Shown: positions 38,332 through 48,066, numbered from the stretch's first letter. The stretch: DNA of 64,000 nt from Phanerodontia chrysosporium (GCA_001910725.1 MJGA01000019.1:372001-436000), one strand, 5' to 3'. The notes: generated by a model not told the origin, from the letters alone. A program made the numbers and translations.

Positions 38332-39635
38332 ATGGGCCTCGCTACGTATACAACGACAAAGGGTGCGGCACGCCCTGCCTTTCCTCCCCTGTACGACGTT
38401 CTACCGCATGTCATGATTGCGGCGGTTCTTGCAGTCCGCCCACCCGCCAGCGTATTCACGCGGATCTCTGCATGCGTGGCTGTTGCAGCAGTCGTCATCG
38501 CAGGGGCTCACTGTGACACGGGCAATGGCTTCGTGAACTACATTACCGCAATTGCGATGGGGAACGGATGCCTACTTGGCAAGCTCCTGTTGCTTGTGTT
38601 GTATCCGACGACCAGGTACCGTCATGAGTCACAAAGACCGAACGAAGAGGTCGCGGACATGCCGTACTGGAAAAGGTTCTACTGGGCGATGTGCTTGACG
38701 TATTCGAGTCGAGGAGTAGGATGGAATTACCAAGTAGGTGATAGTGTTATATGTACTCCAGAAGTCTCACATGCGACGTAGATCCAACACCTCCCACCTA
38801 TCCCAAAACACCGTACTCGCGCAGGTTTGTTGCCAGCAGGGCCTTGCGTGTTGTATGGAACGCATTCATTATGGACGTATGCTACACATACATGGACTTC
38901 GAGTCCGTGTTTGCGTCTGGCGGTGCCGAGGCTCGCCATCTACAGGTCTCACAACCATGGCGCTTCGTCCTCGATTGCGCAGTTTTTATCATGACCTGCT
39001 ACTGTCGTCTCAATGTAGCCTACGACGGTTTTGCGGCCGCCGTGGTCGCTCTGGGACTCAGTGAAGCGAGGCATTGGCCTGTGACCTTCGGGTCCTGGCG
39101 GGATGCGTACACCGTCCGACGGTTCTGGGGGTAAGTCTTGCGGATTCATAGTGACTCATTGCTCAACTGACACCACGGCAGGCGGGTCTGGCACCAACAT
39201 ATGCGCCGGTACGCCAGCGGTATCAGCAAGTTCGTCGCGCGCACGCTTTACTTGAGCCCTGGTTCCTGGCTGTCCTCACACGTCCAGCTCTTCGTCGCTT
39301 TCTCCCTTACGGGTCTCAGCCACGTCTTGGGAGACTACATGGTCCAGCCGGCCTTGATGGGTATCTCGTTCCCGTTCTTTATCGCCCAGGCTACTGCCAT
39401 CACAGTCGAGGACGCTATCATCTCCCTTGGGACTAGCTCTGGTATACCAGACTCGCCTCTCACTCGGTTTCTCGGGTACACATGGACCATTGCGTGGCTT
39501 CTGTACAGCAATACGTGGTTCTCGGGCTGGCAAATTGTCGCGGGCTTGGGCAGGCACCGCATGTTTGCGTTCTCGCTCGTTCGTCCGGCACTGGCGTATC
39601 TAGCGGTCAAGACCAGGTCCGATGTAGAGACCTAG
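38332..39635 (+). CDS. MBOAT_2 / wax-synthase-type membrane O-acyltransferase
   Basis: Integral membrane acyltransferase of the wax-synthase-like MBOAT group, which moves acyl groups onto alcohols or terpenoids. ATG 38332 opens MGLATYTTTKGAARPAFPPL, then several helices (VLPHVMIAAVLAV, ISACVAVAAVVIAGA, LGKLLLLVLYP). Diagnostic blocks: RGVGWNY, MDVCYTYMDFE, RFVLDCAVFIMTCYCRLNVA, RRFWG/RVWHQHMRRY (the R-x-F-W-x-x-x-W-H motif), VQLFVAFSLTGLSHVLGDYM with the putative catalytic His of the family, and PFFIAQATAITVEDAI, FLGYTWTIAWLLY. Introns: 45 nt (gtgata...cgtag) and 50 nt within RRFWG/RVW. Stop at 39633-39635. An inverted, dead relative lies 3-4 kb upstream. No terpene or polyketide core gene is nearby, so the substrate is unknown. 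Confidence 0.82.
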
Positions 39636-39813
39636 GCCGCAAGTGCGCTTGTACAGATCTCGTTCCTGCAACGATAGACGTAGCGCAAGGAAGGACAGTG
39701 GAAGGACATGCATGAATGATAGGGCGAGGGAGAGCTGGAGGTAGGGACAAACAATTGCGCGTCGCCGCAGTACACGCGGATGCAGGTTCTAGCACGCGAC
39801 TGAGGGGACACTT
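39636..39813. other. 3' flank of the MBOAT gene up to the hAT insertion
   Basis: Unique host sequence up to the target duplication at 39814; joins in the uninserted state to 52627. Confidence 0.6.
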
Positions 39814-39821
39814 GTCAAGCG
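39814..39821. repeat. Left 8-bp target site duplication of hAT element
   Basis: GTCAAGCG directly before the element; the same eight bases follow the right end at 52619-52626. Confidence 0.92.
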
Positions 39822-39962
39822 TAGTGTTGCCGCGAGGTAGAGGGGACCTCGAGGTGACGTGACCTCGAGGTGACAAGAGGTGGGGCGCTTATCACCTCGG
39901 GTGACCTCGAGGTCACGAGAGGTGCCGAAGATGTCGCCTCTGGTCACCTCAACATCTCTGCA
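39822..39962. repeat. Left hAT terminus with subterminal CCTCGAGGT repeats
   Basis: After TAGTGTTGCCG the sequence holds GACCTCGAGGTGACG, GACCTCGAGGTGAC, ATCACCTCGGGTGACC and CTCGAGGTCACG, i.e. repeated GGTGAC/GTCACC half-sites around CTCGAG. Such subterminal arrays are the known binding sites of hAT transposases. Confidence 0.75.
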
Positions 39963-40316
39963 CCGACACACACTCGACGCGTACGCGCACGCGCATTCTA
40001 CTCACCTGAGCGCGAGTCCCTCCCATTAATCTATGTGTGCACCTGTATCTTCCCCGCCTCTGCGCAGTAGCTAGTCACTGAGCAATGGAATGTCCCCGAA
40101 ATATGCCCAAAACCATTTCCCCGGCCGTGCCCCTGGCCCCGCCCGCCTGCCCTGATCCTGTTGCAGCCCACTACTGACGACATCAAGCTGTGAGACTGGC
40201 TGCTAGAGGATGCATAAAGGTTTAGCACAGTGGAGGGAATATTCTCCTATTTTCGACGGATTTTTGCGTATAATGTGCGCCTGCAATGAGTGCTCGGGAC
40301 CGTTGTTCATACTGAC

Positions 40317-41083
40317 ATGTCCGAGCAGCAGGGTTACATGGACTTTTGCCAGACCTGCGGTGAGGTGACGCCTTGCCAATGCCTCACGGACTGCGCAGAA
40401 GATGCACCCGTGCTTCCGTACACTTCTCCATACACTGGGCGAGTGCATATGCACGGCGGTCAGGCCCAAAGGGCCAAGTACTCATTCACCAGTACGTGGT
40501 ACGTTTCAAATACCAGTGCACCTCTCATAAAAGCGTTCTAGGTTACAATACATGGCCGACATACTCTGTAGGGCACGTGCCTGCGGGCAGTCTGCAATCA
40601 TTGCACTCCCGCGGTGCCGATGGCACGGCTGCCTTGCCTGCCTATCCCTATGTTATCCCTTACAGCAATGGCTTTCCCCCTCAAGGTGATCTATTGCCAA
40701 TAGGGTACGTTTCCGCCCGAGCTTGCTGGTGCAATCTTGATGTCTCACAACTCGATGCAGACCGCCGCCTTGGGCAGAAGGACGGCCTGTCACACCGCCA
40801 CCGCAACCTCTAGACGACATCACGGGTGGGACTGTCAATACCCCACGTCGTCACCGCCGTCGTGAGCCAAACGACGACGGTTCAAATACAGCGGGCTCTG
40901 GTGACACCCGTGGTACGAAACGTCGCAGGAATACAAGGCAAGCAGGCCAGGCATCCAAGCGGCGCAATACCGGTCCTACTCATGCACCTCCCATTGCCGC
41001 GGCTCACCCATCTGTCCCTGGCGTTGGCCCTCCGACCGCGGTTCCACCTGCAACAGCGTCTGTCGATGCCGCTGTGTCTCCTG
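40317..41083 (+). pseudogene. hAT transposase, 5' part (before the gypsy insertion)
   Basis: ATG 40317 gives MSEQQGYMDFCQTCGEVTPC, a Cys-rich start, then a Pro/Tyr-rich linker. Introns: gtacgt...ttctag near 40493-40540 and gtacgt...atgcag near 40704-40760. The next exon carries RRHRRREPNDDG, GTKRRRNTRQAGQASKRRN (a likely nuclear signal) and runs to DAAVSP, where the gypsy element and its TCCTG duplication cut the codon frame. The frame resumes at 48763 on the other side. The gene is broken as it stands, because the insert lies in the opposite orientation within an exon. Confidence 0.75.
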
Positions 41084-41762
41084 TGTCGCGGAGCGAAGGC
41101 TCAACGCTTCACAAGGGAGGACAGATGGGGAGGTCGACGTCGAGGCGCGGCGGAGCGAGTCACGCAGCGACGAACACACTTGTTCAGCTGTCCGTATTGA
41201 CCAAGTGTATTAGCACTAGTAGCTACTGTACAAACAACGGGCTTACCTGTCCGTATTGACCAAGAGGTCGAGATGACGGACAGGAGCGAGGGGAGCTACC
41301 CTTATATACTACAGGTCCTTTAGGGCAGGCTATACGATTACATAAGCTGATGGGCAGCGCTCAGCATAGCCAGCGAGGCTGCGACGCGGGCTGCGCGGCG
41401 AGGCTGTGCGGGGGCTATGTCACGAGGCTGTGTCAGCTGGCAGTGTCCGAGGCTGCGTCGGGCCGAGGCTGTGTCATCAGGCTGATCAGCTCGGCGTGTC
41501 TCGGCGAGGGGAGTCATCAGGGATGACAGTGCCTCCTCGGCGATCCGGGGAACCGGTTGCAAGGCAGACCGGTGATCCGGGCAGTGTCTGAGCGCGCAGC
41601 GGGATGCGCTGGCGTCTAGGGGTGATGCGCCATCAGGGCGCTGGCGCTGAGTGTGGGCGGCTAGGACTCCAGGCGGCGCGAGGGCTGCTCGCCCGTTGGA
41701 TTAATCGAGGAAAATGGCCAAAAATCGGCGAAAAATAGGGCAGCACCGTCACATCCGTGACA
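41084..41762 (-). repeat. 3' LTR of gypsy-1
   Basis: Same sequence as 48079-48757. It contains a minus-strand TATA (TATATAAG, about 41301-41308), two copies of CTGTCCGTATTGACCAAG (41188-41205, 41247-41264) and many imperfect GAGGCTGTGTC-like units between about 41369 and 41490. Confidence 0.93.
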
Positions 41763-41780
41763 TTACCCCCCTCCTAAAAC
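41763..41780 (-). other. Polypurine tract of gypsy-1
   Basis: On the minus strand TTTTAGGAGGGGGGTAA immediately precedes the 3' LTR, the expected site of plus-strand priming. Confidence 0.8.
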
Positions 41781-41800
41781 CGAGCGTCCTCGCGAGGTCG

Positions 41801-44800
41801 TCAGAGGTGACGCCCCTCCTCCCAATCGAGATCGGCCTTGGCGCGATCAGAGGCAGAAAGGTGGGAGACGTCGACTTCGGTGACGAACGGGCGAAAAGAG
41901 GCGGCGAGGGCTTCGAAGGCGGTGGCAGCGAGCTTGCGGGGCGCTTCCGGATTTTCGCGATGGAATTTGTTGACCAGAGCTTTGGCGTGTTTGAGGTTGT
42001 CTGCTTTTTCCCACGTGTCGCCGGCTTGACCGTAGCCTTTCCAGCGGACCTTGTACTGCAGTTGTCGGCGGTATATGCGGCTGTCGAGGACTTTCTCGAC
42101 GACGTATTCTTCTTCGCCGGCAACCTTGACAGGTTTGGGTGGCAGGGGCTTCTCAACGCCTTGATCGTGCCACGGGCTGAGGCGGTTGACATGGAAAACC
42201 GGGTGGATTTTCAGCCAGCTCGGGAGCTCGAGCCGATAGTCCAGATCGCCGATCTTTTCCAGAACCTTAAACGGACCCAGCTGGCGGGGGCCGAGCTTGG
42301 GCGAGGGCTGATCGATGCTGAGGTCCTTCGTGCTGAGCCAAACCTGATCGCCGACCTTGAAGGAGTGGGCGCGTTTCTTCGCGGCCTCGTACTCTTCTTT
42401 CATGCGGGCTTTGGTTAGGCGCAGGGCAGCTTCGGCCTCTTTGCGGACGTGAGCCATGCGGTCTAGGCGCTCGTCGAGAGCGGGAACGTTGGTGTGTTTG
42501 CCGGCCGGGATCGTGAAGTCCGGTGTGTAGCCGTAAACAATCTCGAAGGGCGTGCGCTCGGTAGCACTGGACACGTGTGAGTTCAGGGTGAACTCGGCCA
42601 TCGGGAGCCAATCGACCCAGTCATCTTGGCGCTGGGAGACGAAGAGACGCAGGAATTTCTCGACTTCCTGGTTCTTGCGCTCGACCTTGCCGTTGCCTTC
42701 AGGGTGATACGCCGTGGTGAGGCCGGTAGCGATGCCGAGGCGCTTGTACAACGCTCGCATGTACTGGGCTGCAAACTGGGGTCCACAATCGGAGAAGATC
42801 TTGCGTGGGAGGCCGTGGAGGCGGAAGATGTCCGTGTAGTGGACGTTGCCCATGCCGGCAGCGGTGATCGTCGAGTCGACCGGCACAAGGTGGCACTGAT
42901 CCGAATAGTGGTCCACGTAGACCGCGATCGAGTCCTTCTTGGTCTTGGCGTCACGTGGGAGTTGCGTGATGAGATCCACGCCGACGTGTTCCCAAGGCCC
43001 TGAAGGGACGTCGTGGGGCTGTAGGGTGGCTTTCGGATGCGGGGCGGACTTGTACCGTTGGCATTGATCGCAGCCGAGCACGTAGCGGCTAACGTCGGCG
43101 GAGATGCGTGGCCACCAATAGTACCGAGAGACCAACTCGAGAGTGGTGTGCTTCCCAGGGTGTCCGGCGGTCGGCGCGTCGTGGCAAGACTTGATGACGT
43201 CGTTGCGCAGCGCGGCACTGTTCGGGACATAGACTTTCCCATGGTAGTACAGAAGGCCGTTGTCCTCTTCCCATTCGAGAACGCCGTTGCGCAGCTTGCG
43301 GGGCCCCTTGGTCCGGAGAGTCTGTAGGGCGTCTGCGACTTCCTTTTCCTTTTCGGAGCATTCGCGAATGCGCTTCTCGAGGGGGGAGGGGTTTGCGAAA
43401 GCTACCGTGGCGGCTATCTTAAACAGCTCCGGCTTCAACACTATCTGCGAGCGGTTGTCCTCTTCGTCAGAGACATGCAGCGAGGAAGGCCGGGAGAGCG
43501 GGTCGGCGAGGAGATGGGTCTTGCCAGGGCGGTGGATGATGCGGAAGTCGTACTCGGCGAGGTAGGAGGCCCATCGGGCTTGTCGCCGTGTGAGATTCTG
43601 CGCAGTCTTCCAGTACTGGAGATTCTGGTGATCGGTCCAGATCTCAAAAGGCTCCGGGAGACCTTCGAGGAACTGGCGCCAGTCCTTGAGAGCTTCGATG
43701 ATTGCAAGCATCTCGCGGTCCCAGATCTCGTAGTTCCGCTCGGCGGGGCTCATGGTCTGCGAGCGATACGCGATTGGATGCCAGAGACCATCTTCAGGGT
43801 TGCGTTGGGCTATGACTCCTCCGGTGGCGTAGCCAGAAGCATCGGTCTCGACGCGAGTTGGCCGATCAATGCTCCACATGGCGAGCACGGGCTGAGTCGT
43901 GAAAGCGCGCTTGAGCGTCTCGAAGGCTTCTGCCTGTGCGGGACCCCAATTAAACGGAGTGTCCTTCTTCGTCAGATCGTGCAACGGGCGGCAGATCTTT
44001 GAGAAGTCCTTGATGAAACGGCGATAGAAATTGGCGAACCCGACAAAGCCTCGCACGTCTTTGAGGTTCTTCGGGGTCGGCCACTCGGCTACTGCCTTAA
44101 CCTTGCCAGGGTCCATGCCGACTTGTCCTTCGCTGATGAGGAGCCCAAGATACTCGATCTCTGAGCGCTCGAACTCGCACTTCTCGGGCCGAAGGTACAG
44201 ATCGTACTTGGCGAGGCGTGCCAGGACCTCGTGAACAATCTTCCGATGCGAAGCGAGATCGTTCGACCAGATGAGGATGTCGTCGAGGTAGACTGCGACC
44301 TTGCTTTCGGCGATGAGGTCGGCGAAGATGTGATTCATGAGGGCCTGGAACGTGGCAGGGCTGTTGCACAGACCGAAGTACATAACTCTGGGCTCGAAGA
44401 GACCGCGGTTGGTGACGAAGGCAGCTTTCCACTCGTCACCTTCCTTAATCCGGACGTTGTTGTAGCCCCAGCGGACGTCGAACTTAGTGAAGATCTTAGC
44501 GCCCTGGAGCTTCCCGATGATGTCGGAGGCGAGCGGAAGGGGGTACCGATTCTTCACGGTGATGTCGTTGAGCTTGCGATAGTCCTGAATGAACCGGAGC
44601 TTGCCGTCCTTTTTCTTGATGAAGAACACGGGCGAGGCGATCGGAGACTTGCTGGGGACGATGTAGCCCTTGGCGAGTGCGTCGTCGATAAACCGCTGCA
44701 GCTCTTCGTTCTCGATCGGGGACATGGGATAAACCTTCGATTTGATCGAGGCCGGGGCGTCCGGGACGAGATCTATCGCGTGATCCCAGGGCTGATGCTT

Positions 44801-45565
44801 CGGGAGACGGTGCGATTCCTCTTCAGAGAACACCTTCTTGTGTCGGTGGTACTCCTTGGGAACCAGTTCTTCGAACGTCTTGGCATACTTCTCGCGATTG
44901 GCTTCGACAGCGATCGCTTGCGAGTAAGTGTAGCCGGCGAGGATCCAGACTTCGTCCTTGGCGTCCTCAACAATGCCTGCCCGAAGCCATTCACGGCGTT
45001 CGGAGCGGTTGGCGTCAATCTGGTGTATGCCGAAAACTGGGGTGTCCTCAACTCCGCCGCGGAGCTGAAACTGGACATCTCCCGTTTCCCAGTCGATGTT
45101 CGGATTCCATTTCTTGAGCCACGGAAGTCCGAGGATGACGTTCTCGGGACCGATGTTCGTGACAAGAAACTCCTCCTTAAACGTGTACGAGCCCACAGTG
45201 AGCTGGAGTCTGGCACGACGTGTGATAGACCCTGCTTCATTCTTGGTTCCGTCGATGTTGTATAACGTAATTTCCCTTTTGAGTGGTACCGTGAGAATCT
45301 TATGCTGCTTGCAGAAGTCTTCGTGAATGAACAGCGAAGTCGCACCGGAGTCAATCATTGCGGGCGTGCGAATAGTTTTATTGATCCCGGTGAGCTTTAC
45401 TGGTACACGGTAGTGATTCGAAAAAGGGTCTAATACGGATATTGTACACGAGCGGATAGAGTCCGAAATGTCCTGTGGGTCTAACGAAGGCGCCGGAGTT
45501 GAATCCGGGCTTGACGAAACGGGGACCGACGATGCGGCGTCACTCCGGCCCCTTAGGCAAAACCC
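41801..45565 (-). CDS. pol: gypsy-1 Pol (protease, RT, RNase H, integrase, chromodomain)
   Basis: Retrotransposon polyprotein. The frame is open from the slippery site at 45565; the first internal ATG is 45358 and residues are counted from it. Protease DSGA at 4-7. RT: TKFDVRWGYNNVRIKEGD and the active site YLDDI near 356. RNase H: VETDASGYATGG near 501 and LLADPLSR with the last Asp present. Integrase zinc finger H-x3-H...C-x2-C from AGHPGKHTT to GCDQCQRYK near 724-770, then the catalytic triad in GVDLITQL, FSDCGPQFA and YHPEGNGKVERKN. A GPF-type module (LGPRQLGPFKVLEKIGD) precedes a chromodomain EEEYVVEKVLDSR...VRWKGYGQAGDTWEKADNL near 1080. It has no ATG next to the Gag stop and is -1 to Gag, so it is made as Gag-Pol. 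Confidence 0.95.
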   Translation of the reverse strand, partial: GFCLRGRSDAASSVPVSSSPDSTPAPSLDPQDISDSIRSCTISVLDPFSNHYRVPVKLTGINKTIRTPAMIDSGATSLFIHEDFCKQHKILTVPLKREITLYNIDGTKNEAGSITRRARLQLTVGSYTFKEEFLVTNIGPENVILGLPWLKKWNPNIDWETGDVQFQLRGGVEDTPVFGIHQIDANRSERREWLRAGIVEDAKDEVWILAGYTYSQAIAVEANREKYAKTFEELVPKEYHRHKKVFSEEESHRLPKHQPWDHAIDLVPDAPASIKSKVYPMSPIENEELQRFIDDALAKGYIVPSKSPIASPVFFIKKKDGKLRFIQDYRKLNDITVKNRYPLPLASDIIGKLQGAKIFTKFDVRWGYNNVRIKEGDEWKAAFVTNRGLFEPRVMYFGLCNSPATFQALMNHIFADLIAESKVAVYLDDILIWSNDLASHRKIVHEVLARLAKYDLYLRPEKCEFERSEIEYLGLLISEGQVGMDPGKVKAVAEWPTPKNLKDVRGFVGFANFYRRFIKDFSKICRPLHDLTKKDTPFNWGPAQAEAFETLKRAFTTQPVLAMWSIDRPTRVETDASGYATGGVIAQRNPEDGLWHPIAYRSQTMSPAERNYEIWDREMLAIIEALKDWRQFLEGLPEPFEIWTDHQNLQYWKTAQNLTRRQARWASYLAEYDFRIIHRPGKTHLLADPLSRPSSLHVSDEEDNRSQIVLKPELFKIAATVAFANPSPLEKRIRECSEKEKEVADALQTLRTKGPRKLRNGVLEWEEDNGLLYYHGKVYVPNSAALRNDVIKSCHDAPTAGHPGKHTTLELVSRYYWWPRISADVSRYVLGCDQCQRYKSAPHPKATLQPHDVPSGPWEHVGVDLITQLPRDAKTKKDSIAVYVDHYSDQCHLVPVDSTITAAGMGNVHYTDIFRLHGLPRKIFSDCGPQFAAQYMRALYKRLGIATGLTTAYHPEGNGKVERKNQEVEKFLRLFVSQRQDDWVDWLPMAEFTLNSHVSSATERTPFEIVYGYTPDFTIPAGKHTNVPALDERLDRMAHVRKEAEAALRLTKARMKEEYEAAKKRAHSFKVGDQVWLSTKDLSIDQPSPKLGPRQLGPFKVLEKIGDLDYRLELPSWLKIHPVFHVNRLSPWHDQGVEKPLPPKPVKVAGEEEYVVEKVLDSRIYRRQLQYKVRWKGYGQAGDTWEKADNLKHAKALVNKFHRENPEAPRKLAATAFEALAASFRPFVTEVDVSHLSASDRAKADLDWEEGRHL

Positions 45566-46803
45566 CCGAGCTGCTTTTGTATCAGAGCCAGCTGATCACG
45601 GAGGGCGGCGATCGCGGCAGCTTGGTCGTCAGACGAGCTGCCAGAAGACGAGGAGGCCGGAGACGAGGAGTCCTGTGACGAGGTATCCGAAGACGAGGCG
45701 CGGACAGCGGCGGTAGCGGGGGCGGTTCTCGGCTTGCCCTCGAGGTGGGCACGACAGACGCGGGACCAGTGACCCTTCTTGCCGCAGTGGTTGCAAACCG
45801 AGTCACGGTGCACGGGGTCCGTGGACTTGTGGGACTTCGAGCCGCAGACCTTGCAGCGGTCCTTCATGACGGCGTCGAACTGGCGCTTGAGATCCGTGCC
45901 GGTGAGACCCTTAAACAGCTCGTCGATGTTGGCGGCGTCGATGTCCATCGCGTTCGGGTCGCGGAAGGCGCGCGTCGACGAGCTAGCCGGAGTCGAGGAC
46001 GTCTTTCCTTGCTGTGCCAGGAGGTCTTGCGAGAGCTTGTCCTTTGACCGGTCGACGGCGAAACCCGCGTTCTTGAGCTCGTCGTACGTCTCGGGGCCTT
46101 TGCCGGTGGCGGGGTTGACCATGTACGATATCCGTTCGAGGTAGTCCTTGTTGAACTTCGTCCGTAGCCGGGCTGCCAGGTCTTCCGGGGTGAGCTTCGT
46201 GCGGCCGGCGAGGGCTTGGAACTCCGCAAAGAACTCCGCGAACCGACGATTGCCTTGCGTGCACGCCTGTAGCTTGCTGAGGGCCTCGGCTTTCTCGTCG
46301 ACGGGCTCGAACCGGTTCTTGAAGGCCTCCCAGAATTGGGTGCGGGAACCTCCGAACAACTGAGTGCCGTCTGCTGCCTGTTCGATGTACTGACGTGCCC
46401 ATTCCGCCGCTTCATCCTGCATGAAGGAGAGAGCGCCGACGATCCACTTCTGGCCGTCTACCAAGATCTTGCCGGTGTTTGCGTCCCGCTCGAGGTTACC
46501 GTTGACGTCGCGCTTGCCGAATTTCTCTGGTTGTCCATCGGCGTAGATGCGATAGGCGGCGCGGAAGAGTCGGGCCGTGTCTGAACCCTTTCCTTTGAAC
46601 GGCATGGGCTTCTCGACGAAGGGGAGCTCCTTGTTGGCATTGACCGTTGCGTTGACCGTTGTCCGATTGGCGCCAATAGTCTGGGCCAGAGTGTTAACCG
46701 TGTTTGTAAGCTGCGTCATCGCCTGGGCCATTTGCAGGAGGGCAGCAGAAACGGGGTCGGGAGGCGCCGGACCGGGCGGCGCTCCACCGGGAGTGCTCGA
46801 CAT
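45553..46803 (-). CDS. gag: gypsy-1 Gag
   Basis: 416-residue capsid/nucleocapsid protein. ATG 46803 (context AATATGT, A at -3) gives MSSTPGGAPPGPAPPDPVSA. The capsid region contains KPMPFKGKGSDTARLFRAAY, WIVGALSFMQDEAAEWAR and FKNRFEPVDEKAEALSKL, the pattern of gypsy Gag. A zinc knuckle CNHCGKKGHWSRVC (C-x2-C-x4-H-x4-C) follows, with an upstream CKVCGSKSHKS, then a Ser-rich linker. The stop TAA at 45553-45555 lies just after a -1 frameshift heptamer. This ATG is the first on the sense strand after the predicted RNA 5' end, 1466 nt away. Confidence 0.93.
   Translation of the reverse strand: MSSTPGGAPPGPAPPDPVSAALLQMAQAMTQLTNTVNTLAQTIGANRTTVNATVNANKELPFVEKPMPFKGKGSDTARLFRAAYRIYADGQPEKFGKRDVNGNLERDANTGKILVDGQKWIVGALSFMQDEAAEWARQYIEQAADGTQLFGGSRTQFWEAFKNRFEPVDEKAEALSKLQACTQGNRRFAEFFAEFQALAGRTKLTPEDLAARLRTKFNKDYLERISYMVNPATGKGPETYDELKNAGFAVDRSKDKLSQDLLAQQGKTSSTPASSSTRAFRDPNAMDIDAANIDELFKGLTGTDLKRQFDAVMKDRCKVCGSKSHKSTDPVHRDSVCNHCGKKGHWSRVCRAHLEGKPRTAPATAAVRASSSDTSSQDSSSPASSSSGSSSDDQAAAIAALRDQLALIQKQLGGFA
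45559..45565 (-). promoter_or_regulatory. Probable -1 ribosomal frameshift site between Gag and Pol
   Basis: Heptamer G-GGT-TTT in the Gag frame, i.e. XXXYYYZ with X=G, Y=T, Z=T, one codon (GCC) before the Gag TAA. Slipping one base back enters the Pol frame, open from here to the protease. The downstream stretch is GC-rich (GGGGCCGGAGTGACGCCGC) and could form the stimulatory structure; not folded here. Confidence 0.7.
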
Positions 46804-47233
46804 ATTGGGGGGACGGGGAGTGTTGGCTCCTGATTGAGCGCGGGAGAGGTAAAACGGTGAGGGAGCGGGTTCGTGGTCGGAGAGGACGGAGCCGAGCGAT
46901 GTCTCGGGAGACGAGTGGTGGCTGCTGTCCGGGGGACTGTGATCGGGAGTATTCGGAGTGGTAGCAGAGGCGCAGGCGAATTCTAGCCGTTGCGCGAAAT
47001 GAGGGCGTTCGAACTGTGTTTCTCGGTCGCTAGGCGGAACCGGGAGTAGCGGAGGGGCAGTCTCTCGATAAGGGCAGGGCTGCTGACTGCACTCCCTGGC
47101 TTCTCGAGACCCGTTGTTTTCCTCGACGTGGAGATCAGCGGGAAGAGTGACGCCGTTCTCTGTGGTTCGCCCGAAGAAGTGCGGACAATTCGAACAGTCG
47201 AAATCCAGAGCGACAGAAGATGTATTTTATAAA

Positions 47234-47984
47234 CTACTCGAAATACCCGGCCCGATACACGATGTCTAATTCTCCCACGATGCGGCGGAAGTTGCGCCTT
47301 AAACCGATGAACGAAATGTCACCAATTTGAGCTAGTCCAAGCTCGTATTGATGCCACTCCTTAAACGTGGTGGTGGGGGCAAGGCGGCTGAGCTCGGCGC
47401 GGATCTGTTGGAGGCGCTCGATCAGCTGACAGACGCCGCGCGCGTGGTCGCTGTTGATGAGGTGGAAGAGGTCGACTTCTTCGACAGCCTTGAGACGCTT
47501 GATGGTCGCGTCGAGCTTAGGCGTGAAGATGCCGACGAGGTCGGTGGGGGAATACTTGGGGATGTCGATGCCGACAGGCTTGCGGGCGATGGGCTCGTAC
47601 GTCGGGGCGGCGCTGAGGCGCTCTGCCAAACTGAGCTTCGAGGAGGAGGCGGCTACGGCGGCCTGGGCTTCTTGCGCCTCTCGTTGGCGCTGCTCGCGGA
47701 TACGGTTGCCTACGCGTTGTTCGGCCTCACGAGCCTCGCGAACGGCAGTCCAGTTGATGGAGGGGACGGAGGGCGGAGGCTGGGGGAGCGTGGAGACGTA
47801 CTTGATGACCGCCTTAACTTTGCGGTCCGTCCACTTGACAGGGTTACCGGCCTCGCGACGACGTTGGAGGCGGTCGAAGATGCGCTGGGGGATGTGGTCC
47901 TTGAGCCGGACGTCTTTCGGCACTGCGAAGCAAGGACCTCAGCAACGTGCACGGAGTGAGCAGGCTGCTCGACTACGACGTACT
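47234..47984 (-). CDS. gypsy-1 leader ORF0, start codon created by splicing
   Basis: 229 residues, function unknown. The frame is open from 47922 but has no ATG. A canonical intron, donor gtacgt at 47983 and acceptor tcgcag at 47923 (61 nt), joins exon-1 base A (47984) to TG (47922-47921) and makes ATGCCG with G at -3. The product begins MPKDVRLKDHIPQRIFDRLQ, then a charged helical stretch (EAREAEQRVGNRIREQRQRE, AQEAQAAVAA), PIARKPVGIDIPKYSPTDLV, CQLIERLQQIRAEL and ends VYRAGYFE. There is no Met after the first, no Cys knuckle and no membrane helix. Its frame and stop (47234) separate it from Gag. Alternative: a non-coding or accidental frame in the leader; its length and the exact splice argue against that. 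Confidence 0.6.
47923..47983 (-). other. 61-nt intron in the gypsy-1 leader
   Basis: GTACGT donor and CTTCGCAG acceptor, the same border style and size as host introns in this window. A TGCTGAGG-type branch-like site lies about 15-18 nt before the acceptor. Removing it creates the ORF0 start codon. Confidence 0.6.
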
Positions 47985-48066
47985 CGCTTTAAACGGAGGG
48001 AATAAACTTTTTTAAACGGTATTTTGGGGGAGCGGTAGGGAAGGAATTGCCTAGGGCACCCAAGAG

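Noticed and set aside
33000..39640. Secondary-metabolite gene cluster built around the MBOAT and AKR genes
   Set aside because: No terpene synthase, PKS, NRPS or P450 is present in the window; the genes are separated by housekeeping genes.
44231..45265. 344-codon plus-strand open frame opposite gypsy-1 Pol
   Set aside because: Antisense shadow of the RT region; no motif of its own.
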